This document shows, in pieces, positions 56,093-64,000 of a stretch of 64,000 bases of DNA; the first letter of the stretch is position 1, and each line of letters opens with the position of its first letter. The translations under genes and the position numbers were made by a program. Under the pieces are notes generated by a model. That model saw only the letters and a list, made by a program, of their open reading frames with translations, did no database searches and was not told where the DNA came from. This stretch comes from Fertoeibacter niger (GTDB lineage: Bacteria > Pseudomonadota > Alphaproteobacteria > Rhodobacterales > Rhodobacteraceae): contig NZ_WHUT02000016.1 in assembly GCF_009380135.2 (NCBI RefSeq), forward strand, positions 1 through 64,000. Direction: 5' to 3'.

Positions 56093-57379
56093 CTACAGGG
56101 TGATCCTTCGGTCGGCCCCCATGTCCAGCCCCGGAAAGATGCTGCCCTCCAGCAGGCTGCGGTCAAAGCCGTAAAGGCCGCGCATGGTCCAGGCTGCCCA
56201 TTCGCGCACATCCGAGGTGGGCATCAGGTCGCGCCGGTCATAAAGCGATGCCTCGTCAAGCCCCGGCCATCTGCCATGGACCTTGCCGCCGCGCGCAGCG
56301 CCGCCCGCCATCACCATGACGCCGGCTGTTCCGTGATCCGTCCCGGCCGTGCCGTTTTCCCGCGCGGTGCGGCCGAATTCGGTCATCGCCAGCACGACGG
56401 TATTGCCCCACACATCGCCCAGCTGGCTGCGCAGGCGCAGGATCGTGCGCTCCAGCTGGGCATAGGGTTTGGCGATTGCCGCCGCCTGGTTGCGGTGCGT
56501 GTCCCAGCCCGACAGCGAGAAGGCGGCGATGCGGGTCTCGCCCTGCAGGCGGTCGGCGGCGAAATCGATCAGCCGGTCAAGGCCTGCGAATTCCTTCGGG
56601 CCGGTGGGCATGCGGGCAGGCTGCATGCCGTCGCCGCCCGCCATATCTTCGGCCCCCGCCATATCTTCAGCCCCCGCCATATTTTCAGCACGGGCCAGCT
56701 CTTCCGCCCCCGCCAGCTCTTCTGCCAGTGTCAGGGCCTGGCCCGCACTGTCGCGAAACAGCGGGTCGTCGTGATAGACATGTTCCAGCAGCAGACGGTT
56801 CTGCGCCGAAATTTGCAGCTGGATCTCGGGGGCCCAGCTTTGCGCGGGGGCCGGGCCCTCCAGCAGCGGCAGCGCCTCGCGCCCCACCGCATAGGCGGTT
56901 TCCGCGGCCAGCCCCGGCACCGCCTGCAGCATCCGGTTCAGCCAGCCGTCCCGCACCGCCCCGGCGGGCACATCCATGCCCGTGCCCGCCTCCAGCAGAT
57001 CCTGCCCGGTGAAATGGCTGCGCTTGTCGCGGTAGGGCGTGGAGGTCGCATGGACAAAGCCCAGCTCGCCCGCCTTCCACAGCGGCATCAGGCCGCCCAG
57101 CGGCGGGGCCAGCGCAAAGAACCCGTCCAGATCCCGCGCCGCCGCCCCCGCCGTCAGTTTCGGGCGGTAGGCCGACAGCAGCGGGTCGCCCAGCGGCCGC
57201 ACCGCATCCAGCCCGTCCAGCGCGCCGCGCAGGATGACGACGACCAGCCGCCTGTCGCCCAGGCCGCGCCCCTGTGCCAGTGTCACCGTGGTGGTCAGCG
57301 GGTGGGCTGCGACCGAACAGGCCGCCCCCAGCAAGCCCCTGAGCATGAAACGCCGGTCGATCCGCGTGTCGATCCGCAT
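56093..57379 (-). CDS. DUF1501 protein
   Basis: 428 residues. Twin-Arg-like start (IDRRFMLRGLLGAACSVAA) suggests Tat export. The DUF1501 hallmarks are LVVVILRGALDGLDAVRP, then SHFTGQDLLEAGTG, FSLSGWDTHRNQ and the end TVVLAMTEFGRTARENGTAG with TDHGTAGVMVMAGG. DUF1501 shares the alkaline-phosphatase-like fold with sulfatases. A stretch of six-residue repeats (AE(E/N/D)(L/M)A(G/R)) is inserted at about residues 217-246. It is 8 bp after the DUF1800 gene, a pair conserved in many bacteria. Confidence 0.88.
   Translation of the reverse strand: MRIDTRIDRRFMLRGLLGAACSVAAHPLTTTVTLAQGRGLGDRRLVVVILRGALDGLDAVRPLGDPLLSAYRPKLTAGAAARDLDGFFALAPPLGGLMPLWKAGELGFVHATSTPYRDKRSHFTGQDLLEAGTGMDVPAGAVRDGWLNRMLQAVPGLAAETAYAVGREALPLLEGPAPAQSWAPEIQLQISAQNRLLLEHVYHDDPLFRDSAGQALTLAEELAGAEELARAENMAGAEDMAGAEDMAGGDGMQPARMPTGPKEFAGLDRLIDFAADRLQGETRIAAFSLSGWDTHRNQAAAIAKPYAQLERTILRLRSQLGDVWGNTVVLAMTEFGRTARENGTAGTDHGTAGVMVMAGGAARGGKVHGRWPGLDEASLYDRRDLMPTSDVREWAAWTMRGLYGFDRSLLEGSIFPGLDMGADRRITL
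56642..56729 (-). repeat. 18-bp tandem repeats inside the DUF1501 gene
   Basis: About five copies of an 18-bp unit that encodes Ala-Glu-(Glu/Asn/Asp)-(Leu/Met)-Ala-(Gly/Arg). Two copies are almost identical (56644-56679). Confidence 0.7.
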
Positions 57380-57387
57380 GGGCTCTC

Positions 57388-58797
57388 CTATCTGCGGTTG
57401 AATTCGGGCGAGGCCAGCACCAGCCCCACCGCCTCGCGCCGGGTTTCGGCGCGGCTGACCGCCTGCAGCAGCGCCGCACCGGCCGCCTCCCCCAGCGCCT
57501 GCCCGGCGAACCGGACGGGGTCGGGAAATGCGCCGCCCAACAGGCGCTGCGGCACATCCATGGCCCAGATGATCCGGGCGGCAAGCCCCTGCGGGGTGAT
57601 CCAGGCCTCGGCCTCCTCGGGCCAGCCGTTCGGCCCGCCGGGGCTGAGGAAGGTCTGGCCCATGCCGGTCAGCGGCGCGATGGCCAGCCGGTCCAGCCGC
57701 CGCCAGGGCATGCCCATCACCTGCGCGCCCGTCACCCCCAGCGCCTTCAGCCCGGCGGTGACGAAATCATAGGGCTGGCGCACCTTGCCGCCCCCCGGGC
57801 CGCCCCCCGGGCCGCCCCCTGTGCCGCCCCCCGGGCCACCCAGGGGGGCCCAGGCGGCGGGATGGTTCAGCAGGGCGGCATAGACCGCCGGCAGGTCGCC
57901 GCCGCTGTCCAGAAAGGCGCGTTCCAGCGTGGCGACCAGATCCGCGTCGGGCCGGTCGGCCACGAAATGCACCGCCAGTTTTGCCGCGATGTGCCGCGCC
58001 GTTTCGGGATGTGTCGCCAGCATCTCCAGCGCGGCGCGGATCGGCTGCAACCCCTTGCCGCCAAAGCGGCTGTCCAGAACGGTTTCGGCCCCCGGCTCGG
58101 CCCAGCCACGCCGGAAGACAAAGCCCTGCCCGGGGTCAAAGCCCAGCCCGGTCAGCAGCTCGGCCATCTCGCGCACATCGGTCTGGCTGTAGGCGGCCCC
58201 GACCCCCAGCGTGTGCAGCTCCATCAGCTCGCGCCCGAGGTTTTCGTTCAGCCCCCGGTTCCTGCGCCGGCCCGCCTCGGAGCCGGGGCCAACCGACGTG
58301 TCCTGGTCCAGATAGATCAGCATCGCGGGATGCAGCGTGACCGCCTGCAACAGATCGGAAAACCGTCGGTTCAGCTGCGGGCGGATCGCATCCTCGACCA
58401 GCGTCAGCGGCAGCATCCGCTCGCGTCCGCTGCGGGCGATGGTGGTGAAATGATCCGCCCAGAACCGCACAAGCCTTTCGCGAAAGCCGTCTTCCGCCGC
58501 GATGCTGCGGGCCAGCGTGGCACGGGTGCCCTGCTGCCAGCCCACGGCCACCGCCTGCAGGGCGGCCCGCCGCTCGGCCAGCAGCACGCCGGGGTCCGTG
58601 CCCTGCCGTTCCTTGCCGCGCGTGGCATCGACGGCGGCCATCAGCGGCAGCGCCTCGGCCAGCCCCGGGGCCGGCCAGGCCCGCGCCGCATGATCCGGCC
58701 CGGCCAGGGCGGCCAGCATCGCATCGGGTGTGACGGGGGCGCCTGCGGCCAGCGGAAGGCCCGTGCCAAAGCGGATGGCGGCGATGTGATCTGTCAT
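57388..58797 (-). CDS. DUF1800 protein
   Basis: 469 residues starting MTDHIAAIRFGTGLPL. DUF1800 features: RLVRFWADHFTTIARSGRER, HPAMLIYLDQDTS, NRGLNENLGRELMELHTLGV, YSQTDVREMAELLTGLGFD and SRFGGKGLQPIRAALEMLAT. An insertion of GG(P/T)GGG repeats (57785-57845) splits the end before KVRQPYDFVTAGLKALG. It lies upstream of DUF1501 and heads the four-gene unit down to the RTX sulfatase. Function of the DUF1800/DUF1501 pair is not established; links with secreted or surface polymer metabolism are common. Confidence 0.88.
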   Translation of the reverse strand: MTDHIAAIRFGTGLPLAAGAPVTPDAMLAALAGPDHAARAWPAPGLAEALPLMAAVDATRGKERQGTDPGVLLAERRAALQAVAVGWQQGTRATLARSIAAEDGFRERLVRFWADHFTTIARSGRERMLPLTLVEDAIRPQLNRRFSDLLQAVTLHPAMLIYLDQDTSVGPGSEAGRRRNRGLNENLGRELMELHTLGVGAAYSQTDVREMAELLTGLGFDPGQGFVFRRGWAEPGAETVLDSRFGGKGLQPIRAALEMLATHPETARHIAAKLAVHFVADRPDADLVATLERAFLDSGGDLPAVYAALLNHPAAWAPLGGPGGGTGGGPGGGPGGGKVRQPYDFVTAGLKALGVTGAQVMGMPWRRLDRLAIAPLTGMGQTFLSPGGPNGWPEEAEAWITPQGLAARIIWAMDVPQRLLGGAFPDPVRFAGQALGEAAGAALLQAVSRAETRREAVGLVLASPEFNRR

Positions 58798-59355
58798 CTG
58801 GGCTCCGGCCGGGCGTCGGCGTCAATGGTCCTTGTCCGGGGTATATAGGCAGCGAACGGTCAGGTGTCACCGCCACCGGCCTTTTCCGGCACAGCCTGCG
58901 CGCACTCTTGCTGACAGGCCGGGCACCGGTGATCGCCTTGTCTGGCCTGAATTGTCCGGCCTGAATTGTCCGGCCCGAATGGTCTGGCCCGAATGGTCTG
59001 GCCTGAACGGCTTGACCTCGGTCGCCGCGCAACGCAGGGCATCCCTGCGCCGTTCTCGCAAGGCACGGCATTGGCCGGGGGCCGGACCGCGTGGAAACAG
59101 CCCGCATCTTGCCCCCGCAACAAGACCGTGCGGGCAGACCGTGGGGGCCGCCCGCAGGCACCCGGAAGAACCACATGATGCCACGTCCGGCATGCCGCAG
59201 GGGTGGCGCGGAACGCTCGGGTTTTGCTTGCCAGAATCATGGGCCCTGCACATCATTCGCAGCCGCTTGCTGCTGCGGCGATCAATCATATTGAACCGCG
59301 GCAACGTGCTGATTGCCCTGAGGCGGAAGCTGCGTGGTTTGAACAGGAGAGCTAA
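58798..59355. other. 558-bp intergenic region between divergent DUF1800 and RTX genes
   Basis: It holds five tandem 14-bp repeats (58944-59013) and the presumed promoters of both flanking genes. The open frames seen here are out of keeping with real genes. A stretch near 59270-59355 is less GC-rich and ends in an AGGAGAG site before the RTX gene. Confidence 0.6.
58944..59013. repeat. Five tandem 14-bp repeats
   Basis: Units GGCCTGAATTGTCC (58944-58957, 58958-58971), GGCCCGAATGGTCT (58972-58985, 58986-58999) and a diverged GGCCTGAACGGCTT (59000-59013). Pairs of copies share the same variant, so the array grew by duplication of a unit after it had diverged. Confidence 0.85.
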
Positions 59356-61035
59356 ATGGCTAACATCAACTATAACTCGGCATTGTTGTCCGGATCGGAC
59401 GTTTTCTATTATCTCAATGAATTGAAGACAGGAACGATCAGCTCAGCCACAGCCACGTCGGTCACCTACGATATCGGAGGCTTCCTGGTCACCATCACCG
59501 GTGTGGGGCTGGTCACCAGCGTCGTGGGCGGCAAGCTGTATCTGACCAGTGGCGTCATAGACGGCATCAGCATGAGCAGCGGCGGATCGACATATTTCAC
59601 CATCACCGGCCTGAACATGGGCGGGGCCAAGTTCAACAAGGCGCTGCAACTGGATGAAGCCGGCACCAATACGCGCGCGCTTGAAAACCTGTTCCAGTCC
59701 ACGCCCTATGTCTTCAACCAGGGAAATGCGGCTGATTACTTCGGTCCGGGCGCAACGACGAGTGATGGTATCGAGATCCTGCTGACCGCAGCCAACGTCT
59801 TCAACCTGAACGGTGGCAATGACACGGTCTATTCCGGCAGCGGCAATGACACGCTGTTCGGCGGCACCGGCAACGACCAGCTTTATGGCGGCGACGGGGC
59901 AGACAGCATCGATGGCGGTGACGACGATGATTACCTCGAAGGTGGCCGGGGCAATGACACGCTGATCGGCGGCGAGGGGGTCGACGGACTCTACGGCGGG
60001 GGGGAGAATGACGTCCTTGACGGTGGCGACGACGATGATGTGATCTATGGCGGGCTCGGCAACGATACCGGCTATGGCGGCGCAGGGAACGACTACCTTT
60101 ACGGCGAGGCTGGCAATGATGCGCTCTATGGCGGCGTGGGTGCCGACGTGCTGACGGGCGACGCCGGCAATGACCTTCTGGTGGGGGCCGAGGACGACGA
60201 CTACCTTTACGGCGGCCTTGGCAATGACACGCTGAATGGTGGCGATGACGAGGACTATCTCTATGGCGGGGCGGGCAATGATTCACTCGTTGGTGCCGGT
60301 GGCGTAGACAACCTTGACGGCGCGGAGGGCGATGACACGCTGAACGGTGGCGATGATGTCGATTACCTCGACGGTGGTGAGGGCAACGATCTGCTGATCG
60401 GCGGCAACGGCAATGACACGCTCTATGGCGGTGAGGGGAACGATACCCTCCGGGGCGGCAGCAACAACGATTACCTGGATGCCGGCGACGGTGACGACTC
60501 GGTTGATGGCGATGACGGCGCGGACGTGATGTATGGCGGAAGCGGCAATGACACGCTGAACGGCGGCCTCGGGAATGACAACGTGTCGGGCGACGCGGGC
60601 ATGGACGTGGTTTCGGGCAATGACGGCAATGACACGCTCTATGGCGGCGGGGGTGCCGATACCATCTACGGCGGGATAAACAACGACCAGATTTACGGCG
60701 GAAGCGGTGCCGATCAGATTTACGGTGGCGAGGGCATCGATACGCTTTATGGTGACAGCGGAGCCGATACCTTTGTCTGGTCTTCGGTGCTCGAGACCGG
60801 AAACGGGGCAACCCGGGATACGGTCTTCGACTTCCAGTCGGGTGAGGATCTGATCGACCTGCGTGGTTTCGGTGGCCTTACCTTTGTCGGAACAGCCGGG
60901 TTCACCGGTGCCAATCAGGTGCGCTTCCTGACCAGCGGTGTTCTGGCCGGCGACCTGAACGGCGATGCGATCATAGACTTCCAGATCCGCCTGCAAGGCG
61001 TTTCGCAGTTTGACGCCTCTGACATCCTTCTCTGA
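59356..61035 (+). CDS. Small RTX calcium-binding protein
   Basis: 559 residues, starting [20 protein letters not shown] with AGGAGAG upstream. Residues 1-150 are a beta-rich N-terminal domain of unknown type ([36 protein letters not shown]). Residues ~150-470 contain some thirty RTX nonapeptides, many with long Asp runs ([12 protein letters not shown]). The end has the closing unit [12 protein letters not shown] with [15 protein letters not shown]. Codon use is noticeably less GC-rich than the other RTX genes, and it is a single-gene unit with its own strong terminator, so a well-expressed surface or matrix protein is plausible. Confidence 0.88.
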   Translation: MANINYNSALLSGSDVFYYLNELKTGTISSATATSVTYDIGGFLVTITGVGLVTSVVGGKLYLTSGVIDGISMSSGGSTYFTITGLNMGGAKFNKALQLDEAGTNTRALENLFQSTPYVFNQGNAADYFGPGATTSDGIEILLTAANVFNLNGGNDTVYSGSGNDTLFGGTGNDQLYGGDGADSIDGGDDDDYLEGGRGNDTLIGGEGVDGLYGGGENDVLDGGDDDDVIYGGLGNDTGYGGAGNDYLYGEAGNDALYGGVGADVLTGDAGNDLLVGAEDDDYLYGGLGNDTLNGGDDEDYLYGGAGNDSLVGAGGVDNLDGAEGDDTLNGGDDVDYLDGGEGNDLLIGGNGNDTLYGGEGNDTLRGGSNNDYLDAGDGDDSVDGDDGADVMYGGSGNDTLNGGLGNDNVSGDAGMDVVSGNDGNDTLYGGGGADTIYGGINNDQIYGGSGADQIYGGEGIDTLYGDSGADTFVWSSVLETGNGATRDTVFDFQSGEDLIDLRGFGGLTFVGTAGFTGANQVRFLTSGVLAGDLNGDAIIDFQIRLQGVSQFDASDILL

Positions 61036-61057
61036 GCGCGACGGCTGATCTTCGGTT

Positions 61058-61093
61058 GCGAGCCGCATCTTTCGGGATGCGGCTCGCTTCTTT
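61058..61093 (+). terminator. Intrinsic terminator of the small RTX gene
   Basis: 12-bp perfect stem GCGAGCCGCATC (61058-61069) / GATGCGGCTCGC (61076-61087), 6-nt loop, followed by TTCTTT. It lies 22 bp after the stop codon. Confidence 0.88.
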
Positions 61094-61206
61094 GCCCTCA
61101 CGTGGGAACACAACGGGCTTGCCCGGCCCCCGGGCCCGTTTCCCGGTGGTTCCTGCCGGAACATCCCCTGCCATGCGGTCAGGGCCGCGGGCCGGGTGCG
61201 CCGGGG

Positions 61207-62082
61207 TCATCGGGGCGTGCCGAGCGCATCGACCTCGGCCTGCAAGGCGCGGGCGGCGGACAGCACATCGGCCGGAAACAGCGACAGGTCGCGGTCCTGG
61301 CTGCGCCCGATGCTGGTGGGGTGCAGCAGATCGTCGGGAAGCGCCGTAGCGGCGGGAAGCCCCAGGAAATCGCGCAGGCGCGGCCAGTGCCAGTCTGGCC
61401 GCCGGCAGTAATCCTCATAGGACACGGCCAGGAAGCGGCCCGGCATCCGCGCCGCGCCAAAATCCAGCGCGGCGCGGTTGGCCGCTGTCCAGTAGCGCAG
61501 CTGGTGCAGCGGCAGCGGGGTGTCGGGGCTGCGGTCCAGCCCGTAGAGATGGCTCCAGTGGCGGGCCTGCCAGGTGTTCTTGCTGAACGCCATGTCCAGC
61601 CCGTCGCGCACCACATGGATATAGCGCAGGCCGGGAAACCGGGCGGCAAGCTGGGGCAGGAAAAGATGCGTGTTGGGCTCTTTCCAGCCCCAGGGGCGGC
61701 TGGAATCACCGGGCCGGGGGCCGCTGTCTGTCAGGCTGTCGGCATCCTCGGCGTTTGCCCCGCATTTCCATGGGCCGGAGGGCGGCAGATCGGCGCGCAG
61801 CTGCGCCAGAAGCGCGCGCTCCTGCGGGCGCAGGTTGTCGCGCAATCCGCTGGTCGTGGCGCGGAAAAACAGATCGGCCGCCTCTGTGACAGTGTCGCTG
61901 TCGGGGCGTTCCCTGGTCCAGACCGACCGCTTGAACAACAGCGTGAACCAGAGATTGTCCAGCGAGGTGTTGAGCCGCCCGCCCATGTCGATGCCGGCGG
62001 CCATCAATGTGGCGGCAAAGACGCGCGTGCCGGACCCACCCAGACCGCCGACGGCGACCCGCGGGTTTTCGAATGTGCTCAT
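61207..62082 (-). CDS. Sulfotransferase family protein
   Basis: 291 residues from ATG 62082 (MSTFENPRVAVGGLGGSGTR), with GGGAG upstream; TTG 62088 is the alternative. VGGLGGSGTRVFAATL is the PAPS 5' loop and YIHVVRDGLDMAFSKNTWQ the 3'-phosphate strand-helix, with a GWKEPNTHLFLPQL segment between them, typical of sulfotransferase_1/3-like enzymes. No immediate operon partner is seen, though the glycosyltransferase at 62290 is upstream on the same strand. Confidence 0.87.
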   Translation of the reverse strand: MSTFENPRVAVGGLGGSGTRVFAATLMAAGIDMGGRLNTSLDNLWFTLLFKRSVWTRERPDSDTVTEAADLFFRATTSGLRDNLRPQERALLAQLRADLPPSGPWKCGANAEDADSLTDSGPRPGDSSRPWGWKEPNTHLFLPQLAARFPGLRYIHVVRDGLDMAFSKNTWQARHWSHLYGLDRSPDTPLPLHQLRYWTAANRAALDFGAARMPGRFLAVSYEDYCRRPDWHWPRLRDFLGLPAATALPDDLLHPTSIGRSQDRDLSLFPADVLSAARALQAEVDALGTPR

Positions 62083-62289
62083 GGTCAAGAGGCTCCCTCA
62101 TGGCGCGTATTTCCGCAGCGGACACTGCCCGCAAAGCGCCGCGCTGTCACGGTTGAAAGGTGCCGCGCCAGGGGTGCGGGCTGCCGAAGCCTTGGGGGCG
62201 CAATTCCGGGCGGATAAATTGTCAAATGAAATCAATATATTGCATAATAATCCTTATGCGATGCCCTTTCCTGCCCGCCGCCATGGGCC

Positions 62290-64000
62290 TCAGGCATGGG
62301 CGGCGGCGATGTTCTGCGGGTCCAGCGCCGGACGGGCGTGCAGCCCCAGATCGTCGAACAGCGCCGCATAGGCCGCCGCCCCCGGCAGCGCCCGTCCGGT
62401 CAGCAGGATCAGCCGGGGCGGGGCGATGCGGGCCAGATCCAGCGCGGCGGCCAGCAGGGCCGGGGTCACATCCGGGGCGCCGATGGCCAGGCTTTCGGGC
62501 CGCTGGCGGGCCAGCAGGGCGGCCAGGGCTGCGGCATCGCCCAGCGGTGCCGTCTCCAGCGCCAGACAGGGGCCCGGCCGGATGGCGTTGCGCGCCCAGA
62601 CCTGGTGCAGGGCGGTCTGCCAGCCGCTGTCCGCCTCCTGCACCACCTGTGTCAGTGCGGGCAGCGCGCGGGCCAGCAGCGCCGCCTGAAAGCCGCAGCC
62701 TGCCCCCAGTTCCAGATGGCTGCGGCTCTGCGCCAGCAGTTTCGGCAGGTGGCGTGCCAGTGACCGGCCGAATTTGCCGGCGCGGATCAGGCTCAGCGCC
62801 GATGCCGTGAACAGCCGCGCGTCGCAGGGCAACGCGATGCCCTGACAGGGGAACCATGCGATGGCCGGGCCAAGACCGGAAGGATCGGGGCCGGACAGGT
62901 CGGGGTGCAGCAGGTAAGGCCCGCTGGCGGTTGGCACCTCTGCCACCCTGGCACCCTGCCCCTTTGCCGCGCGCTCCTTTGCTGCGCGCCTGTCCTGCGT
63001 CTGCTTTTCCGACACGGTCTTTTCCACCCGGCTCATCAGCGCCGCGATCTTTGCGGGGTCGCGCGCCTGCGGGGGTTTCGCCGCAACCTCGGTGATCGGC
63101 ACAAGGCTGGCGGCCTTCAGCCCTTCGACCAGTGCCGCATAGGCATCCGTGCCCTTGAATTCCGCCAGCCGCGCCTCGGCCCGGTCAAGCGCCGCATGGT
63201 GCAGCCGGTGCAGCACCGGGTCGGCCAGCAGCGCGTCGAATATCCGGCCCCGCGCGGCGGCATAGCGCAGCATCGTGTCATCGGCCACCTCGTTGCGGTC
63301 CTGCAAGGCCCAGTAATCGGCGTTGTATTTGTCGGCCTTGAGATTCACGTTGCCGCGGAACTTGCGGATCGCATAGGCATCGACCGATTTCACCGCATAA
63401 TGGTTCATCTGCGCCCAGCCGTAGCCCACCGTGCGGGTGATCGACCGCCAGCCGCGGAACTTGAAATACTCCTCCATGGGCGCGCCCGACCCGTTCAGCC
63501 ATTTGACCGAGGCGGGAAAATCCGTCTCCAGCCATTTGTTCTTCATCTTGGGCCGGTGGATGCCCAGTTTCCAATGCTCGGTGTCGTATTGGAACAGGGT
63601 TTTCACCCCCCAGCCCTTGTTCCAGTCCGGCGGGGCGGCGCGCAGATATTGTTCGGTCACGGGCGCGCGCGACCAGTGATGCACCCCGCCGGAACCGAAG
63701 ATGCGCCAGGTGATGACGATGCCATTGGCGCCTTTGGCCTTTGCATCGGCGATCATCCCGTCAAGGCCCCCGTTGCCATGGCGGATGCACAGAAACTCAT
63801 CGGCATCGAAGACCAGCAGCCAGTCTGACGCCGCCACCAGCGGCTCGGCCTCGGCATAGTTCAGCGCCGAGGGCTGCGGGCGCAGGCCGGGGGGCACATC
63901 GTTGCGCCGGTGATGCGCAAGGCCCAGTTCCTGCAACCGGATCAGCATGTCATCGGTGCCATCCGAACAATCGTTCGTATAGACCAGAATGTCGGTGAAC
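62290..64000 (-). CDS. Glycosyltransferase (GT92/GT2-like), 5' end beyond window
   Basis: The frame is open from the right edge, reading DILVYTNDCSDGTDDMLIRL, so the start is outside. The N-terminal part matches the 'glycosyl transferase family 92 / DUF23-like' group: ASDWLLVFDADEFLCIRHG (DADEF metal site), GANGIVITWRIFGSGGVHHW, YDTEHWKLGIHRPKMKN and GWAQMNHYAVKSVDAYAIRK. After about residue 350 the sequence becomes a second region (PYLLHPDLSGPDPSGLGPA; ARHLPKLLAQSRSHLELGAG) that looks like a degenerate methyltransferase domain. It likely adds a sugar to the surface polymer. Confidence 0.82.
   Translation of the reverse strand, partial: FTDILVYTNDCSDGTDDMLIRLQELGLAHHRRNDVPPGLRPQPSALNYAEAEPLVAASDWLLVFDADEFLCIRHGNGGLDGMIADAKAKGANGIVITWRIFGSGGVHHWSRAPVTEQYLRAAPPDWNKGWGVKTLFQYDTEHWKLGIHRPKMKNKWLETDFPASVKWLNGSGAPMEEYFKFRGWRSITRTVGYGWAQMNHYAVKSVDAYAIRKFRGNVNLKADKYNADYWALQDRNEVADDTMLRYAAARGRIFDALLADPVLHRLHHAALDRAEARLAEFKGTDAYAALVEGLKAASLVPITEVAAKPPQARDPAKIAALMSRVEKTVSEKQTQDRRAAKERAAKGQGARVAEVPTASGPYLLHPDLSGPDPSGLGPAIAWFPCQGIALPCDARLFTASALSLIRAGKFGRSLARHLPKLLAQSRSHLELGAGCGFQAALLARALPALTQVVQEADSGWQTALHQVWARNAIRPGPCLALETAPLGDAAALAALLARQRPESLAIGAPDVTPALLAAALDLARIAPPRLILLTGRALPGAAAYAALFDDLGLHARPALDPQNIAAAHA

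Noticed and set aside
57785-57850. GC-rich tandem sequence as possible regulatory repeat
   Set aside because: It is in frame within the DUF1800 gene and simply encodes a GGPGGG-type insertion.

Overview
The window is a strongly GC-rich alphaproteobacterial segment. The RTX proteins, DUF2793 protein, KpsMTE-type exporter and plasmid replication genes together point to a member of the Rhodobacterales (Rhodobacteraceae). A replication initiator of the RPA/RepA-I type, three iterons, a DnaA box and a parAB pair followed by a parS-like palindrome show that this is extrachromosomal, either a plasmid or a chromid. A complete dTDP-L-rhamnose operon (rmlC-B-D-A) directly downstream of the initiator is the signature described for the RepA-I 'biofilm plasmids' of roseobacters. 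Almost everything else encodes synthesis, decoration, export or remodelling of a surface polysaccharide, or secreted RTX proteins. No transposase, integrase, rRNA, tRNA or CRISPR array was seen.

Layout. 1-2635: RTX-tailed sulfatase, cut by the left edge. 2787-7046: methyltransferase, kpsT and kpsE, with kpsM divergent (capsule ABC exporter). 7060-15794: one long same-strand run with the order repA, rmlC, rmlB, rmlD, rmlA, two-domain glycosyltransferase, O-acetyltransferase, sulfotransferase. 15795-16306: replication origin. 16307-18858: parA, parB and candidate parS. 18965-21122: a three-gene DUF2793 phage-tail-like module. 21261-22553: a promoter, a 48-residue coiled-coil protein and a GSCFA protein. 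22612-31192: a minus-strand operon of a sulfotransferase/coiled-coil protein, a triple glycosyltransferase, a second sulfotransferase and an alpha/beta-hydrolase-like protein. 31477-33526: an AlgX/AlgJ-like protein and another sulfotransferase. 33607-37950: a serralysin-type RTX metalloprotease. 38217-38720: a lipoprotein. 38736-44474: a coiled-coil adaptor, a giant glycosyltransferase and a polysaccharide pyruvyl transferase. 45090-46037: a GT2 enzyme. 46338-52049: two RTX proteins sharing a nearly identical module. 52090-58797: DUF1800, DUF1501, an unknown protein and a second RTX sulfatase. 59356-61035: a small RTX protein. 61207-62082: a fifth sulfotransferase. 62290-64000: a glycosyltransferase cut by the right edge.

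How the parts fit together (inference). The rml genes supply dTDP-rhamnose and the large glycosyltransferases assemble a polymer. Five sulfotransferase-like proteins, a pyruvyl transferase, a methyltransferase, an O-acetyltransferase and AlgX/GSCFA proteins would decorate it. KpsMTE would export it. Two RTX-tailed sulfatases, a protease and other RTX proteins would leave by a type I secretion system that is not in the window and could remodel or bind the matrix. A repeated architecture stands out: a coiled-coil protein ending in a 'FDxxWYL..DVA' domain is followed by a multi-domain glycosyltransferase that starts with the same domain. This occurs in two separate operons.
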